DNA of 64,000 nucleotides from Burkholderia cenocepacia (GTDB taxonomy: Bacteria; Pseudomonadota; Gammaproteobacteria; Burkholderiales; Burkholderiaceae), in the NCBI RefSeq assembly GCF_900446215.1, contig NZ_UAQZ01000003.1, positions 186,001 through 250,000 on the forward strand, given 5' to 3'. Positions 18,456 through 26,852 of this stretch are shown here, one piece after another. Each line of letters begins with the position of its first letter. Within the stretch, counting starts at the first letter, position 1. Both the position numbers and the translations under genes were made by a program. Under the pieces are notes generated by a model that saw nothing but the letters and a program-made list of their open reading frames with translations, made no database searches and had not been told where the DNA came from.

Positions 18456-19301
18456 CTAGCTGCCGCGTCCCAGTTTAAAACCGGGTTTATGGTATTCCAC
18501 GTGCCCGAGATCCATCATTTTCCATCGGCCGCCCCAGGTCAGGCCGACTTGTTCGGCGACCTGGCCGTACAACTGGTAGCCGCGCATCGCCCACGGATCT
18601 TTCTCGGAAATGACCAGCTTGCCGTCGCGCAGGAATGCGTTATCGGCCGCCAGCCCGAATTGGTGATAACTCTGGAAGGCTGCCGCGTTGGTCACGTTGC
18701 TGCCCATCTGCGCCAGCCGGTTCTGCCGTTCCGGGCTCCGGTAACCTTCCAGCAACGCCATTTCATAACCGTGCTGTTCGTGCATGATCTTGTAGACCAG
18801 CAGCAAACGCGTACGGAAATCCGGATCCAGCAGGTTCCAGTCGCGGCTCGCATCCTTCAGCGCCGGGCGGACCTGTTCGACTTCCTTGGTGGCGAAGACT
18901 TCCGGCGGCAGCGGCGGGGGCGGCACGAGTTGCTCGCCCTGCAGCAGCGCGGCGATCTTCTCGTCGGGCACGCGCGCCGTGTCGTCGTACTGGAACAATT
19001 GCCGGCCGCGTAACGCAATGGCGACCAATGGCGGCGTCGCAAGAATACCTGCCGATACCATAATCATCAAGCGCCGCCGAACCAGTAAATTTTGCACATC
19101 GTTTAATGCGCCGCGCGTAACGCTTGCCGATTTAACAATCTGACTCCGCGTGCGCGCGGCGCGATCGTTCGCACGGCGGGTAAGACGGCCGTGAAACTGG
19201 GCAACGGATTCGAAAACGGTCGCGCGGATACCCGGTAAAAGCAACAGTGCCGCAACGGCGACGGCAAGGGCGAAATAGGCGACGAGTGCGACGGCAATCA
19301 A
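18456..19301 (-). CDS. tagX: T6SS-associated membrane peptidoglycan peptidase TagX (M15/LAS family)
   Basis: The 281-residue product has two hydrophobic segments (about residues 3-23 and 79-97) and a C-terminal M15-type peptidase domain. LAS zinc ligands are visible as S-Y-H-x6-D (His213, Asp220) and the G-H-V-E-Y-H segment (His267), with L-E-G-Y-R-S-P-E-R before them. In Acinetobacter, TagX is an L,D-endopeptidase that opens the wall for T6SS assembly; the same role here is inference. The best start is TTG at 19301 with GGGG 7 bases upstream. No ATG occurs before the second hydrophobic segment. It is the first gene of the tssM block and is divergent from tagY. Confidence 0.8.
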   Translation of the reverse strand: MIAVALVAYFALAVAVAALLLLPGIRATVFESVAQFHGRLTRRANDRAARTRSQIVKSASVTRGALNDVQNLLVRRRLMIMVSAGILATPPLVAIALRGRQLFQYDDTARVPDEKIAALLQGEQLVPPPPLPPEVFATKEVEQVRPALKDASRDWNLLDPDFRTRLLLVYKIMHEQHGYEMALLEGYRSPERQNRLAQMGSNVTNAAAFQSYHQFGLAADNAFLRDGKLVISEKDPWAMRGYQLYGQVAEQVGLTWGGRWKMMDLGHVEYHKPGFKLGRGS

Positions 19302-19422
19302 CGATATCCCCGGAAATTGGAATTGATTGTGTTTTGCAATGCTTGCTCTTAGAATCAGGCTGCTTCGAGAGGCCGGGCTATATTATCGCGGTGAATTAAA
19401 CCAGGATTCAATGAGACGCTGA

Positions 19423-20415
19423 ATGAGTGCGCCGGAAAATTCAAATTCGAAAACTCCGCCCAGCCTGCTGTCCGATACTAAACCGGCGGGCGAGGGAGGG
19501 CCACGGCAGTCGCGCATTCTCGCGGATCTGGAAGGGCGTGTCACGCCGCCCGCCGAGCCGCCGCGCCGTTCGCTGAAGGCGCCGATCGCCGCGGTCGTGG
19601 CGTTGGTCGTGGCCGTCGGCGGCTGGGGCGCGTGGCGCATGCAGCAGTCGTCGGGCGAGCAGCCCGCGGTCGTCGCGGCCGCGACGGCACCCGCGGCGGC
19701 TGCGCCGGACAAGGCCGCGCCGGCCAGCGGCGCCGCCGCGCAGGTCGCGCAGAACGGCGCGTCCGCTGCGTCGGCCGTGCAACCGGCCACGATCGTCAAC
19801 GACGATTCGGCGTCCCAGGCCGTTGCATCCGCATCGGCTTCCGCCGCCTCCGCGGCGGACAACAGCCGGCTGTCGCGCGCGCTCGCCAACGGCGCCGAAG
19901 AGGGCTCGGGCGGGGCGGCCGCGGCCGGCGTCGCCGCCACTGCGGCCGCCGCAGCGGCGACGTCCAAGACCGCGAAGGCCGACGCGTCGAAGAGCACGAA
20001 GGTCGCGGCTCACGGCAAGACCGACACGAAAACCGAGGCGAAGGTCGACACGAAGGCCGAAGCCCGCAAGCATCGCAAGGAACAGCAGGCCGAGCTCGCG
20101 CAGGCGAAGAAGCGCCGCGAAGCGACGTCCACCCGAACCGCAAAGGCGGCCGGGAAGGACGATCCGGATGCCGATCTGCTCGCGGCGCTCGTCGCGCGCA
20201 CGAAGCCGGCCGACAAGAAACTCGCCGCGCAGAAGGGGCAGGCCGTGCCGACCAAGACGGCGGCAACCACCGGCGGCTCGCTGGCGTCGCGCGTGAAGGA
20301 GTGTTCGGAGCGCGGTTTCTTCGAGGATCAGCTGTGCCGCTGGCGCGTGTGCGACGGCCACTGGGGCAAGGACCCCGCGTGCCCGAGCGCCGCGCAGTCG
20401 GAGACGCGGCAGTAA
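19423..20415 (+). CDS. tagY: T6SS-linked membrane protein with Ala/Lys-rich stalk and C-terminal Cys motif (probably TagY)
   Basis: The 330-residue protein has one transmembrane helix (about residues 52-67) after a charged N-terminus. An Ala/Ser-rich stalk follows, then a Lys/Ala/Glu-rich region (about 190-245). The C-terminal 45 residues hold four cysteines in the pattern E-C-S-x-R-G-x-F, L-C-x-W-x-x-C, W-G-x-x-P-x-C-P. The layout resembles a TonB-like spanning protein. The gene name is my recollection of Burkholderia T6SS nomenclature and is uncertain. It is divergent from tagX and followed by a strong terminator. Expression is probably tied to the T6SS, but its function is unknown. Confidence 0.6.
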   Translation: MSAPENSNSKTPPSLLSDTKPAGEGGPRQSRILADLEGRVTPPAEPPRRSLKAPIAAVVALVVAVGGWGAWRMQQSSGEQPAVVAAATAPAAAAPDKAAPASGAAAQVAQNGASAASAVQPATIVNDDSASQAVASASASAASAADNSRLSRALANGAEEGSGGAAAAGVAATAAAAAATSKTAKADASKSTKVAAHGKTDTKTEAKVDTKAEARKHRKEQQAELAQAKKRREATSTRTAKAAGKDDPDADLLAALVARTKPADKKLAAQKGQAVPTKTAATTGGSLASRVKECSERGFFEDQLCRWRVCDGHWGKDPACPSAAQSETRQ

Positions 20416-20451
20416 CGCGTGCCGCGCCCGTCACGAGGTCTTTCCGGTCAG

Positions 20452-20480
20452 CGCCGCCCATTGGGCGGCGCGTTGTTTTT
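20452..20480 (+). terminator. Intrinsic terminator after tagY
   Basis: CGCCGCCC (20452-20459) pairs with GGGCGGCG (20463-20470) across a 3-base loop, followed by CGTTGTTTTT. It lies 37 bases after the tagY stop and separates the T6SS cluster from the next gene. Confidence 0.82.
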
Positions 20481-20500
20481 GGGGCAGGAGAAGCTGCCGG

Positions 20501-20524
20501 TATGATGTCGCGTGACACTGTCAC
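20501..20524 (+). promoter_or_regulatory. Candidate -10 box with overlapping-start palindrome before the CorA/ZntB gene
   Basis: TATGAT (20501-20506) matches the -10 consensus at 5 of 6 positions. The perfect dyad GTGACA-C-TGTCAC (20512-20524) would cover the transcript start. The -35 region is weak (TTGGGG at 20479 with a 16-base spacer). The dyad could be a repressor operator. The gene start is about 100 bases downstream. Confidence 0.35.
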
Positions 20525-20626
20525 GCGCGCGTCACGCCCGTCGGGCATACGTCTCCTTTCCTTACCCGGCGCGGGCCCGCGACCCGCGATGTGCGGCGCG
20601 CCGCGTGCCGCACCCCCTTCGACACG

Positions 20627-21655
20627 ATGGACCTGATCGTACAGACTTACGGCGCCGATACCTCCGGCATGGTGTGCGGATTCCGCTTCGATCCGGGCGG
20701 CGCTGGCGCGCTGCTCGATGCCGACGCGGCCGCCGCATGGCTGCGCACGTGCCGCGAGCACGGCGCGGCCGCATCGGGCGATTTCGTCTGGCTGCATTTC
20801 AATCTCGCGCACGGCGCGAGCGAGCGCTGGATGCGCACGCATCTCGGGTTGCCCGACAGCTTCTTCGAATTCCTGCACGAAGGTTCGCGCTCGACGCGCA
20901 TCGAGCAGGAAGACGGCGCGTTGCGCGCGATCGTCAACGACGTGATGTTCAACCTCGAACTGACGCCGTCGGAGATCGCGACGCTGTTCGTCCACGTCGA
21001 GCGGCGCATCATGGTGACCGCGCGGCTCAAGCCGCTGCGCTCGGTCGACACGCTGCGCGCGTGCGTGCGCGACGGCGAGCAGTTCCGCTCGCCCGCGGAA
21101 CTGCTCGTGCACCTGCTGCGCGACCAGGCCGACCTGCTGATCCAGATCATGCGGCGCACGAGCATCGACGTCGACCGCATCGAGGATCGCTTCCTGTCGC
21201 AGCGGCTCACGTCGAGCCGCATCGAACTCGGTGCGATGCGCCGCACGCTGACGCGCCTGCAGCGCATGCTCGCGCCGGAGCCCGGGTCGATCTTCCGGCT
21301 GCTCGCGAAGCCGCCCGCGTGGCTGCACACGGAAGACGTTCAGGAGCTGCGCGAGTCGACCGAAGAGTTCTCGCTGGTGCTCGCCGATCTGGCGGGGCTC
21401 AACGAGCGCATCAAGCTGCTGCAGGAAGAGATCGGTTCGCGCCTCGACGAGCAGAACAACCGGACGCTGTTCACGCTGACGCTCGTCACCGTGATCGCGC
21501 TGCCGATCAACATCGTCGCCGGCTTCTTCGGGATGAACGTCGGCGGCGTGCCGTTCTCGGAGAACAAGCACGGCTTCTGGCTGATGGTGCTGCTCGTTGC
21601 CGGCTTCACCGCGCTGGCCGCGTGGTGGGCGTTCCGGCGCCGCGACGATCGTTAG
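20627..21655 (+). CDS. CorA/ZntB-family divalent cation transporter
   Basis: The 342-residue product has the CorA layout: a large soluble N-terminal funnel, a long stalk helix (about residues 230-290) and two C-terminal transmembrane helices. The pore signature appears as GFFGMNVGG, and the GMN-V-G-G form is common in the ZntB branch. The protein probably forms a pentameric Mg2+, Zn2+ or Ni2+ channel in the inner membrane; the ion cannot be decided from sequence. The ATG at 20627 has no strong ribosome-binding site. A longer frame to 20591 is possible but begins with unconserved residues. It stands alone between a terminator and convergent xapX. Confidence 0.87.
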   Translation: MDLIVQTYGADTSGMVCGFRFDPGGAGALLDADAAAAWLRTCREHGAAASGDFVWLHFNLAHGASERWMRTHLGLPDSFFEFLHEGSRSTRIEQEDGALRAIVNDVMFNLELTPSEIATLFVHVERRIMVTARLKPLRSVDTLRACVRDGEQFRSPAELLVHLLRDQADLLIQIMRRTSIDVDRIEDRFLSQRLTSSRIELGAMRRTLTRLQRMLAPEPGSIFRLLAKPPAWLHTEDVQELRESTEEFSLVLADLAGLNERIKLLQEEIGSRLDEQNNRTLFTLTLVTVIALPINIVAGFFGMNVGGVPFSENKHGFWLMVLLVAGFTALAAWWAFRRRDDR

Positions 21656-21682
21656 CGCGGCATCGGGCGTTGCATCGACGCA

Positions 21683-21835
21683 TCAACGCAGCAGCGCGAT
21701 CGCGCGTTCGCCGATCACCATCCCGAGCAGGCCGACGAGCGCAACGAGCGGCGGGGCCGGCGAGCGCACGTGCAGCAGCGCGTACAACACGCCGACACCG
21801 ACGCCCACCACGAGCGAGGTCACGTAATCCATCAT
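21683..21835 (-). CDS. XapX-family small membrane protein
   Basis: This 50-residue reading begins MMDYVTSLVVGVGVGVLYAL and ends ERAIALLR. It has two hydrophobic helices joined by a short loop containing R-S-P-A-P-P, the hallmark of the XapX (DUF1427) family. The ATG at 21835 follows GGGAG by 6 bases. It lies 24 bases downstream of the quinone-reductase-like gene in the same direction and is probably cotranscribed with it. The function of XapX proteins is not established. Confidence 0.8.
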   Translation of the reverse strand: MMDYVTSLVVGVGVGVLYALLHVRSPAPPLVALVGLLGMVIGERAIALLR

Positions 21836-21859
21836 GGCGGTCTCCCGTGGGGGCCGGTG

Positions 21860-22837
21860 TCAGGGCTTGAGGATGACGCGCTCGCGCGCGCCGGCCAGCA
21901 CCGCGCGATACGCGTCGTGCGCACGCTCGAGCGGGTACACGTAGTCGTCGCCGATCGGGAACGGGCGCAGCGTGCCGTTGCCGAAGCCGGGCGCGAGCGT
22001 ATCGAGGATCTGCGCGACCGCGGCCGCGCCGAGCTGCAGCGAATCGATGCCCACGAACGTGTGCTGGCCGCGATAGAACGCGAAGATGTCGAACGGCACG
22101 CTGCGCTCGATCGTCGAGATGAAGATCTGTCGCGCGCCGATCGCCATCGACGCGTTCGCCGCTTCGAAATACGGGCTACCGACCGTGTTGTAGACGATGT
22201 CCGCGCCGTGGCCGCCGGTTAACTTGCGTACCGCGTCGGCCACCGTCCGGCTCGATGCGTCGATCATGGGGACGTCGCCCGACGCATGGCCGCGATAGGC
22301 GCCGGGCCCGCGCTCGACGCCGATCACGGTCGCGCCGCGTGCGGTGGCGAGCTGGATCGCGGCCTGACCGACCTTGCCGTTCGCGCCGAACACGAGCACG
22401 ACGTCGTCGGCCGTCGGCATGCCGGCTCGGCGCAGGCCTTCGTACGCGGTGACGAACGGCACGCCCACGCCGGCCGCCTCGTCGAGCGTCAGCACGCCCG
22501 GCTTGCGGCGCACGTGCGCGGCGTCCAGTACGAGCCATTCCGCATGCGAACCGTCTCGCCCGACGCCGAGATCGCCACCCGAGCCCCACACCGGCGCGCC
22601 GATCCAGTTGTCGGGGCCGCTGCGCACGATGCCGGCCCAGTCGCGCCCCGGCGTGCGCGGCCACACCGCATGCGGCATGCGGCCGAGCGCGGCCTTCACG
22701 TCGCTCGGGTTCACGCCGGCCGCGCGCACCTCGATCAGCATCTGGCCGTCGGCCGGTACGGGCGGGGCGATGTCCCGGACCCGCGCGTCGAGCGACTCGA
22801 TGTCGGCGGCGGGGCTGTCGAAGCGGATGCTGCGCAT
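21860..22837 (-). CDS. Medium-chain dehydrogenase/quinone reductase-like oxidoreductase
   Basis: The 325-residue product belongs to the MDR superfamily. It has an N-terminal GroES-like domain (residues 1-130, with VRAAGVNPSDVKAALG) and a Rossmann domain with VLVFGANGKVGQAAIQLA near residue 155. The canonical alcohol-dehydrogenase zinc-binding cysteines are absent, which favours an NADPH:quinone reductase-type enzyme. The ATG at 22837 follows GGAG by 8 bases; an upstream extension of the frame to 22996 is not conserved in character. It is divergent from a LysR regulator that is a plausible controller. Confidence 0.85.
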   Translation of the reverse strand: MRSIRFDSPAADIESLDARVRDIAPPVPADGQMLIEVRAAGVNPSDVKAALGRMPHAVWPRTPGRDWAGIVRSGPDNWIGAPVWGSGGDLGVGRDGSHAEWLVLDAAHVRRKPGVLTLDEAAGVGVPFVTAYEGLRRAGMPTADDVVLVFGANGKVGQAAIQLATARGATVIGVERGPGAYRGHASGDVPMIDASSRTVADAVRKLTGGHGADIVYNTVGSPYFEAANASMAIGARQIFISTIERSVPFDIFAFYRGQHTFVGIDSLQLGAAAVAQILDTLAPGFGNGTLRPFPIGDDYVYPLERAHDAYRAVLAGARERVILKP

Positions 22838-22963
22838 GATGATCTCCGTGAACGATGGCGGCTGCCCGGCCCGGCGGGCCGGCGCGTGCGGCGGATGAAA
22901 CCGGTGAATGCAGTCTAGTGGGCCCGGTTTGACGCGGAAACGTGCAAAGGCGGATGATTGTTT

Positions 22964-22976
22964 TGCGTATTCCGCA
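22964..22976. promoter_or_regulatory. LysR-type T-N11-A box in the divergent region
   Basis: TGCGTATTCCGCA is a 13-base sequence with T-N11-A spacing and matching arms TGCG/CGCA. It lies 23 bases before the lysR ATG and about 125 bases before the divergent oxidoreductase. This fits LysR binding-site architecture, but the partner protein is only inferred from proximity. Confidence 0.4.
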
Positions 22977-22998
22977 TAGCCCATCCACAGGCTCACGA

Positions 22999-23919
22999 AT
23001 GGACGACTTCCTTTCCCCGCACCTCGCGCTGTTCGTCGACGTGGTCGACCAGCAGAGCTTCTCGGCGGCCGCGCGCCGGCTCGGCGTCGCCGCGTCGTCG
23101 GTCACGCGGCGCATCGACCGGCTCGAGACGCAGCTCGGCATCCGTCTCCTGCATCGCACCACGCACGCGCTGCGGCCGACCGAGGCCGGGCAACTGCTGT
23201 ACGGGCGCGCGACCCGGATGCTGGCCGAGCTGCGCGGATTGCAGGAAGACCTGCACAGCCAGCACGACGAACCGGGCGGGCTGCTGCGCGTCGACTGTCC
23301 GGCGCCCTTCGGCCGGCGGCACCTGATGGCCGCGCTGGCCGCGTTCATGCAGCGCTATCCGGCGCTGCAGGTCGACCTCGTGCTGACCGACAGCATGGTC
23401 GACCTGCAGGGCGCGCGGCTCGGCTCCGACGTCGATCTCGCGGTGCGCATCGGCCCGCTCGAGGACACGCGTTTCGTCGCGACGGTGCTGGCGCCGCAGC
23501 GGCGCGTGCTGTGCGCGAGCGCGGCCTACCTCGCCCGGCGCGGCGAGCCCGCATCGCCCGACGCGCTCGCCGGCCACGACTGTCTCGCATGGCATGGCGC
23601 GCCGCCGCCCGGCGCGTGGCGCTTCGGCGAGCGCCGTCACGTGCCGGCGCAGCCGCGGTTTCGCAGCAATCATTCGGAAGCGTTGCTCGAGGCGGCCATC
23701 GACGGGCTTGGTCTCGCGCACCTGCCGACCTGGCTCGCGGCGGACGCGCTGCGCGACGGACGGTTGCGCGCGCTGCTGCCGCAGTACGCGGCGGCGCCCG
23801 AGCCGGCGACGATCCACGTGCTGCGTCAGCAGGCGCGTGGCAGTGCGCGCACGTCGCGGCTCGTCGCGTTCCTCGCCACGTGGTTCGCGCAGCCGGCGTG
23901 GGACGCCGCGTGGGCGTGA
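22999..23919 (+). CDS. LysR-family transcriptional regulator
   Basis: The 306-residue product has a winged-helix N-terminus (residues 1-60: LALFVDVVDQQSFSAAARRL followed by the recognition helix with SSVTRRIDRLE). A periplasmic-binding-protein-like effector domain starts near residue 88. The ATG at 22999 gives the standard LysR length; the frame is open to 22942 but residues before MDDFLSP are not family-like. It is transcribed away from the oxidoreductase/xapX pair and probably regulates it. The effector is unknown. Confidence 0.92.
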   Translation: MDDFLSPHLALFVDVVDQQSFSAAARRLGVAASSVTRRIDRLETQLGIRLLHRTTHALRPTEAGQLLYGRATRMLAELRGLQEDLHSQHDEPGGLLRVDCPAPFGRRHLMAALAAFMQRYPALQVDLVLTDSMVDLQGARLGSDVDLAVRIGPLEDTRFVATVLAPQRRVLCASAAYLARRGEPASPDALAGHDCLAWHGAPPPGAWRFGERRHVPAQPRFRSNHSEALLEAAIDGLGLAHLPTWLAADALRDGRLRALLPQYAAAPEPATIHVLRQQARGSARTSRLVAFLATWFAQPAWDAAWA

Positions 23920-23944
23920 CGACGGGCGAACGCCGCGCCCCATG

Positions 23945-23970
23945 AAAAAAGGGCCTCGCATGCGAGGCCC
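23945..23970 (-). terminator. Terminator of the M1 peptidase gene
   Basis: A perfect 20-base palindrome (23951-23970) is followed on the minus strand by six T residues (23950-23945). It is 71 bases past the peptidase stop and also lies 31 bases after the convergent lysR stop, where it may help end that transcript although it lacks a T-run in that direction. Confidence 0.8.
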
Positions 23971-24041
23971 GTCAACAGGTCGGAGAAACCGGTACGCCGG
24001 CCGGCGCCGCGGGTCGCGCGGCACCGGCCGGACGCGCACCG

Positions 24042-26210
24042 TTACTGCGTGACTACCTTGCGCGGCTTGAAGATGCCCTGGTATTGCAGGGCCGGGCGTT
24101 GCTTCGTCACCGGTTCGATGCCGCCGAAGCTCGGCGTCTGGCGCAGCTTCATCGCGGCCGGCGAAGCGACCGAACCGATCGACGTCGAGCGCGAAGCCGG
24201 CGCGAGGTTGTTCGCGACGAGCAGCGCCGCTTCGCTCTTCAGGTTCGCCAGCAGCACCGGATCGGTGGAGCTGTTGATCTGCGTGAGCAGCCCGCTCCAG
24301 GCCGCGTCGCTGTAGTTCACGACGTAGTAGTCGAGACCGCTCGGGTCGGCGACCACGCCCGTGCAGCCGTCGATCCGCGTCTGCGTCTGCGTGTCCTTCA
24401 GCGCGAGTGTCGTGCGTTTCGCGAGACCCTGGCCGTACGCGAGCGTGAGCGGCACCGTCCACTGCAGGCCCGGATACGCGTTCTTGTTCGGGAACGGCTG
24501 CTGTTTCAGCGTGACGACCGTCTGGTTCTTCGTCAGGTCGCATTGCGTGTCGAGCGAGATCAGCGGCACGCCGGTCTGGCGCACGTAGCTGTCGCCGATC
24601 GGGCCGACCGCCTGGCCGCTTTCCTTCGACAGCGCATCCCACAGACGCTTCGGCGTCCCGTTGCCGAACGAGTAGTCGACCAGGTACTGCTGCAGGCCCT
24701 TACGCAGCGTCTGCTCGCCGAGATAGTTCTCGAGCGTCTTCAGCACGTGGCCGCCCTTGTCGTACGTGAACGCGCTGGCGCTCAGCACGAAGTCGTTCGA
24801 TGCCCAGTCGTTGAAGTTCGGCGCGACCGGGAATGCGTTCGGGCCGATGTCACGATTGATCACGCGATACTTGTTCTTCACCTGGTCGAGCCAGCTGAAC
24901 TCGTCGGGGAAGAACTGGATCGTCGTCTTCGTCTCGAAGAACGTCGCGAACGATTCGTTGAGCCACACGTTGTCCCACCAGTCGGTGGTCACGAGATCGC
25001 CGAACCACTGGTGCGCCACTTCGTGCGTCAGCACTTCGTTGCCGTAGTGCGACATCGGCTGACCCGGCTGCGGCAGGATGTCGTCGGCGAACTCGAGGAT
25101 CGAGCCCCAGTTCTCCATCCCGCCGAAGTTCAGGTCCTTCTGCTCCTTGAACGCATCGTTCGCGGCCACCGTGTCGAACTTCGTGAGCGGCAGCGGGATG
25201 CCCGTGTAGCGGTAGTAGTAGTCGAGCGCCTGCTTGGTGCGGTCCATCGCCGGCTTCGCCCACTCGCTCATGCCCGGCGGCGTGAACACGCGCAGGTGCA
25301 GGCCGCCCTTGCCGCCCGGCAGCGGGCTCGTGAAGTCGTCCTCGTAGGTGTCGAACATGCCGCCGCCGAAGAACAGCAGGTACGACGGCATCGGCGGGGT
25401 CTTCTCGAACTGCACGAGCTTGTAGCCGCCGCCGACGTTGGTCGACGGCTTCTCGGCCGCGTTCGACACGACGCGCCAGCTTTGCGGCACTTCGGCCGTC
25501 ACTTCATAGGTCGGGCGGAACGCCGGCTCGTCCCAGCCGGGGAACCACTGGCGCGACAGGTTGGTTTCGCCCTGCGTCAGGATCGCGCCGCTCGTCTTGC
25601 CGTCGGTGCCCTTCAGGTCGACGCGGAACACGCCTTCCGCGGCCGAGCAGCCCGGATACGGATCGTCGCCGCAGCTGCCGCCCGTGTGGTTGACCGGATC
25701 GTCATACGACTTGAAGTTGATGATGCCCGACCACTCCATGTGCAGCGAATAGTTGCCCGGCGAGATCGAGCCGCTCACGGGGCGCAGCTGATAGAAGTCG
25801 CCCTTGTCCTGCGGCGTCGCGATCAGCTGGATGTTGCCCGGCTGCAGCGTGATGCGGCCGTTGGTGAACTTGATCCGGTGGCCGGCGATCACGATGTTGT
25901 TGACCGGCTTGAGCACCTTGATCTCGACGTCGGCGCGGCCGTCGAACGCGTTCAGCGCTTCGTTCGGGCGGAACCACAGCCGGTAGTTCACGGGCACCAC
26001 GGTGTCCGGCAATTCGACGGGCGAGACGCTCTTGTCGACGTTCGATGCGCTCGGCGGCGCGGCGACGGTGGGCGACGAGCCCGTATGCGGCGCGCCGGCG
26101 GAGCTGAGCGCGGAAGCGGAGCCCGCACCGCCGTCGTCGCCGCCGCACCCGGCGAGCGCGAGTGCGGCGACGAGCGGCAGATAACGCATCTTGCGAATAT
26201 GGATCGACAT
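24042..26210 (-). CDS. M1-family metallopeptidase, predicted lipoprotein
   Basis: The 722-residue product has a lipobox L-A-G-C with cysteine 22, then a Gly/Ser/Ala-rich linker to about residue 65. The M1 fold follows. The zinc motif HEVAH lies at residues 396-400, the third ligand Glu419 lies in W-L-N-E (HExxH-x18-E), and the substrate motif reads GGMEN at 363-367 where many M1 enzymes have GAMEN. It is probably a periplasm- or surface-anchored aminopeptidase. The first ATG has GAGGT about 8 bases upstream; an alternative ATG is at residue 8. Four cysteines occur at about 180, 188, 540 and 600, which suits an extracytoplasmic location. Confidence 0.9.
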   Translation of the reverse strand: MSIHIRKMRYLPLVAALALAGCGGDDGGAGSASALSSAGAPHTGSSPTVAAPPSASNVDKSVSPVELPDTVVPVNYRLWFRPNEALNAFDGRADVEIKVLKPVNNIVIAGHRIKFTNGRITLQPGNIQLIATPQDKGDFYQLRPVSGSISPGNYSLHMEWSGIINFKSYDDPVNHTGGSCGDDPYPGCSAAEGVFRVDLKGTDGKTSGAILTQGETNLSRQWFPGWDEPAFRPTYEVTAEVPQSWRVVSNAAEKPSTNVGGGYKLVQFEKTPPMPSYLLFFGGGMFDTYEDDFTSPLPGGKGGLHLRVFTPPGMSEWAKPAMDRTKQALDYYYRYTGIPLPLTKFDTVAANDAFKEQKDLNFGGMENWGSILEFADDILPQPGQPMSHYGNEVLTHEVAHQWFGDLVTTDWWDNVWLNESFATFFETKTTIQFFPDEFSWLDQVKNKYRVINRDIGPNAFPVAPNFNDWASNDFVLSASAFTYDKGGHVLKTLENYLGEQTLRKGLQQYLVDYSFGNGTPKRLWDALSKESGQAVGPIGDSYVRQTGVPLISLDTQCDLTKNQTVVTLKQQPFPNKNAYPGLQWTVPLTLAYGQGLAKRTTLALKDTQTQTRIDGCTGVVADPSGLDYYVVNYSDAAWSGLLTQINSSTDPVLLANLKSEAALLVANNLAPASRSTSIGSVASPAAMKLRQTPSFGGIEPVTKQRPALQYQGIFKPRKVVTQ

Positions 26211-26852
26211 GACTGAAACCTCGATTGTTGAAAGAATCGTTCAGTGCTGCGAAAACGCCGGCAAAAGCAACCCCCTCGCCGTTTAATCAACAGCGAAAAA
26301 ATGCCAATGACGGATTATTCGAAAAGACGGCGGCCGACTACGTGAAGGTAATCATGGTTTACTGCCCCCTCTGGATTTCCGGATGTCGGTTAACTTGCCG
26401 GTTCAAAATGGCCGGGCGCGTGTTGTACTGAATTGATTTCGCGCGCACGACACGGGGCAGCACGCCCGGCGCAGGCGCGCAATCCCTTTGAACCGACGAC
26501 CTACGGGGCTGGCCGGGCCAGTCCGCAGGACGGAAGGACAGCGTGTCGCCGTCCCGTAAATTCGCCGTCATGCGGCTTCAAGGTTTGTCGGCTTGCTCCA
26601 AGGATGCGTAAATATACTTGATGGTTTTGGGTAAAGGAAACGAAAAATTTAGAAAGAGCATCTATTGAATTCCGAGCGCTTCATTGAATGCTGAAAGTCA
26701 TTAATGCGCTTTCCGTTTAGCCGGAAATTTCGTAGTTTTAATCTATTAACGATCTGCCGGCGCCACGAAAACTACGAAGTCCGGCGAGAGGCTGCATGGT
26801 CGGTACAATGCGTCGACGACCCGTTCACCGATCGCCACGAGGAGGCCTCCCC
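26211..26852. other. AT-rich gene-free region of about 640 bp
   Basis: This is the longest non-coding stretch outside the mobile element. Two sub-regions (26225-26440 and 26590-26760) are much poorer in G and C than the genes. The largest plus-strand readings are short and have no ribosome-binding site or recognisable motif. A long inverted repeat near the right end is listed separately. The region probably carries promoters for both flanking genes and could hide a small RNA. Confidence 0.45.
26729..26778. repeat. 11-bp perfect inverted repeat upstream of the WHy lipoprotein gene
   Basis: TTCGTAGTTTT (26729-26739) is repeated in inverse as AAAACTACGAA (26768-26778) with 28 bases between. It lies about 75 bases before the downstream start codon. 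A smaller dyad, TTTCCG/CGGAAA, sits just before the left arm. It could be an operator or a stem-loop in the leader. Confidence 0.4.

Noticed and set aside
26225-26431. A 68-codon reading in the AT-rich gap.
   Set aside because: No ribosome-binding site, no recognisable motif, and random-looking composition.
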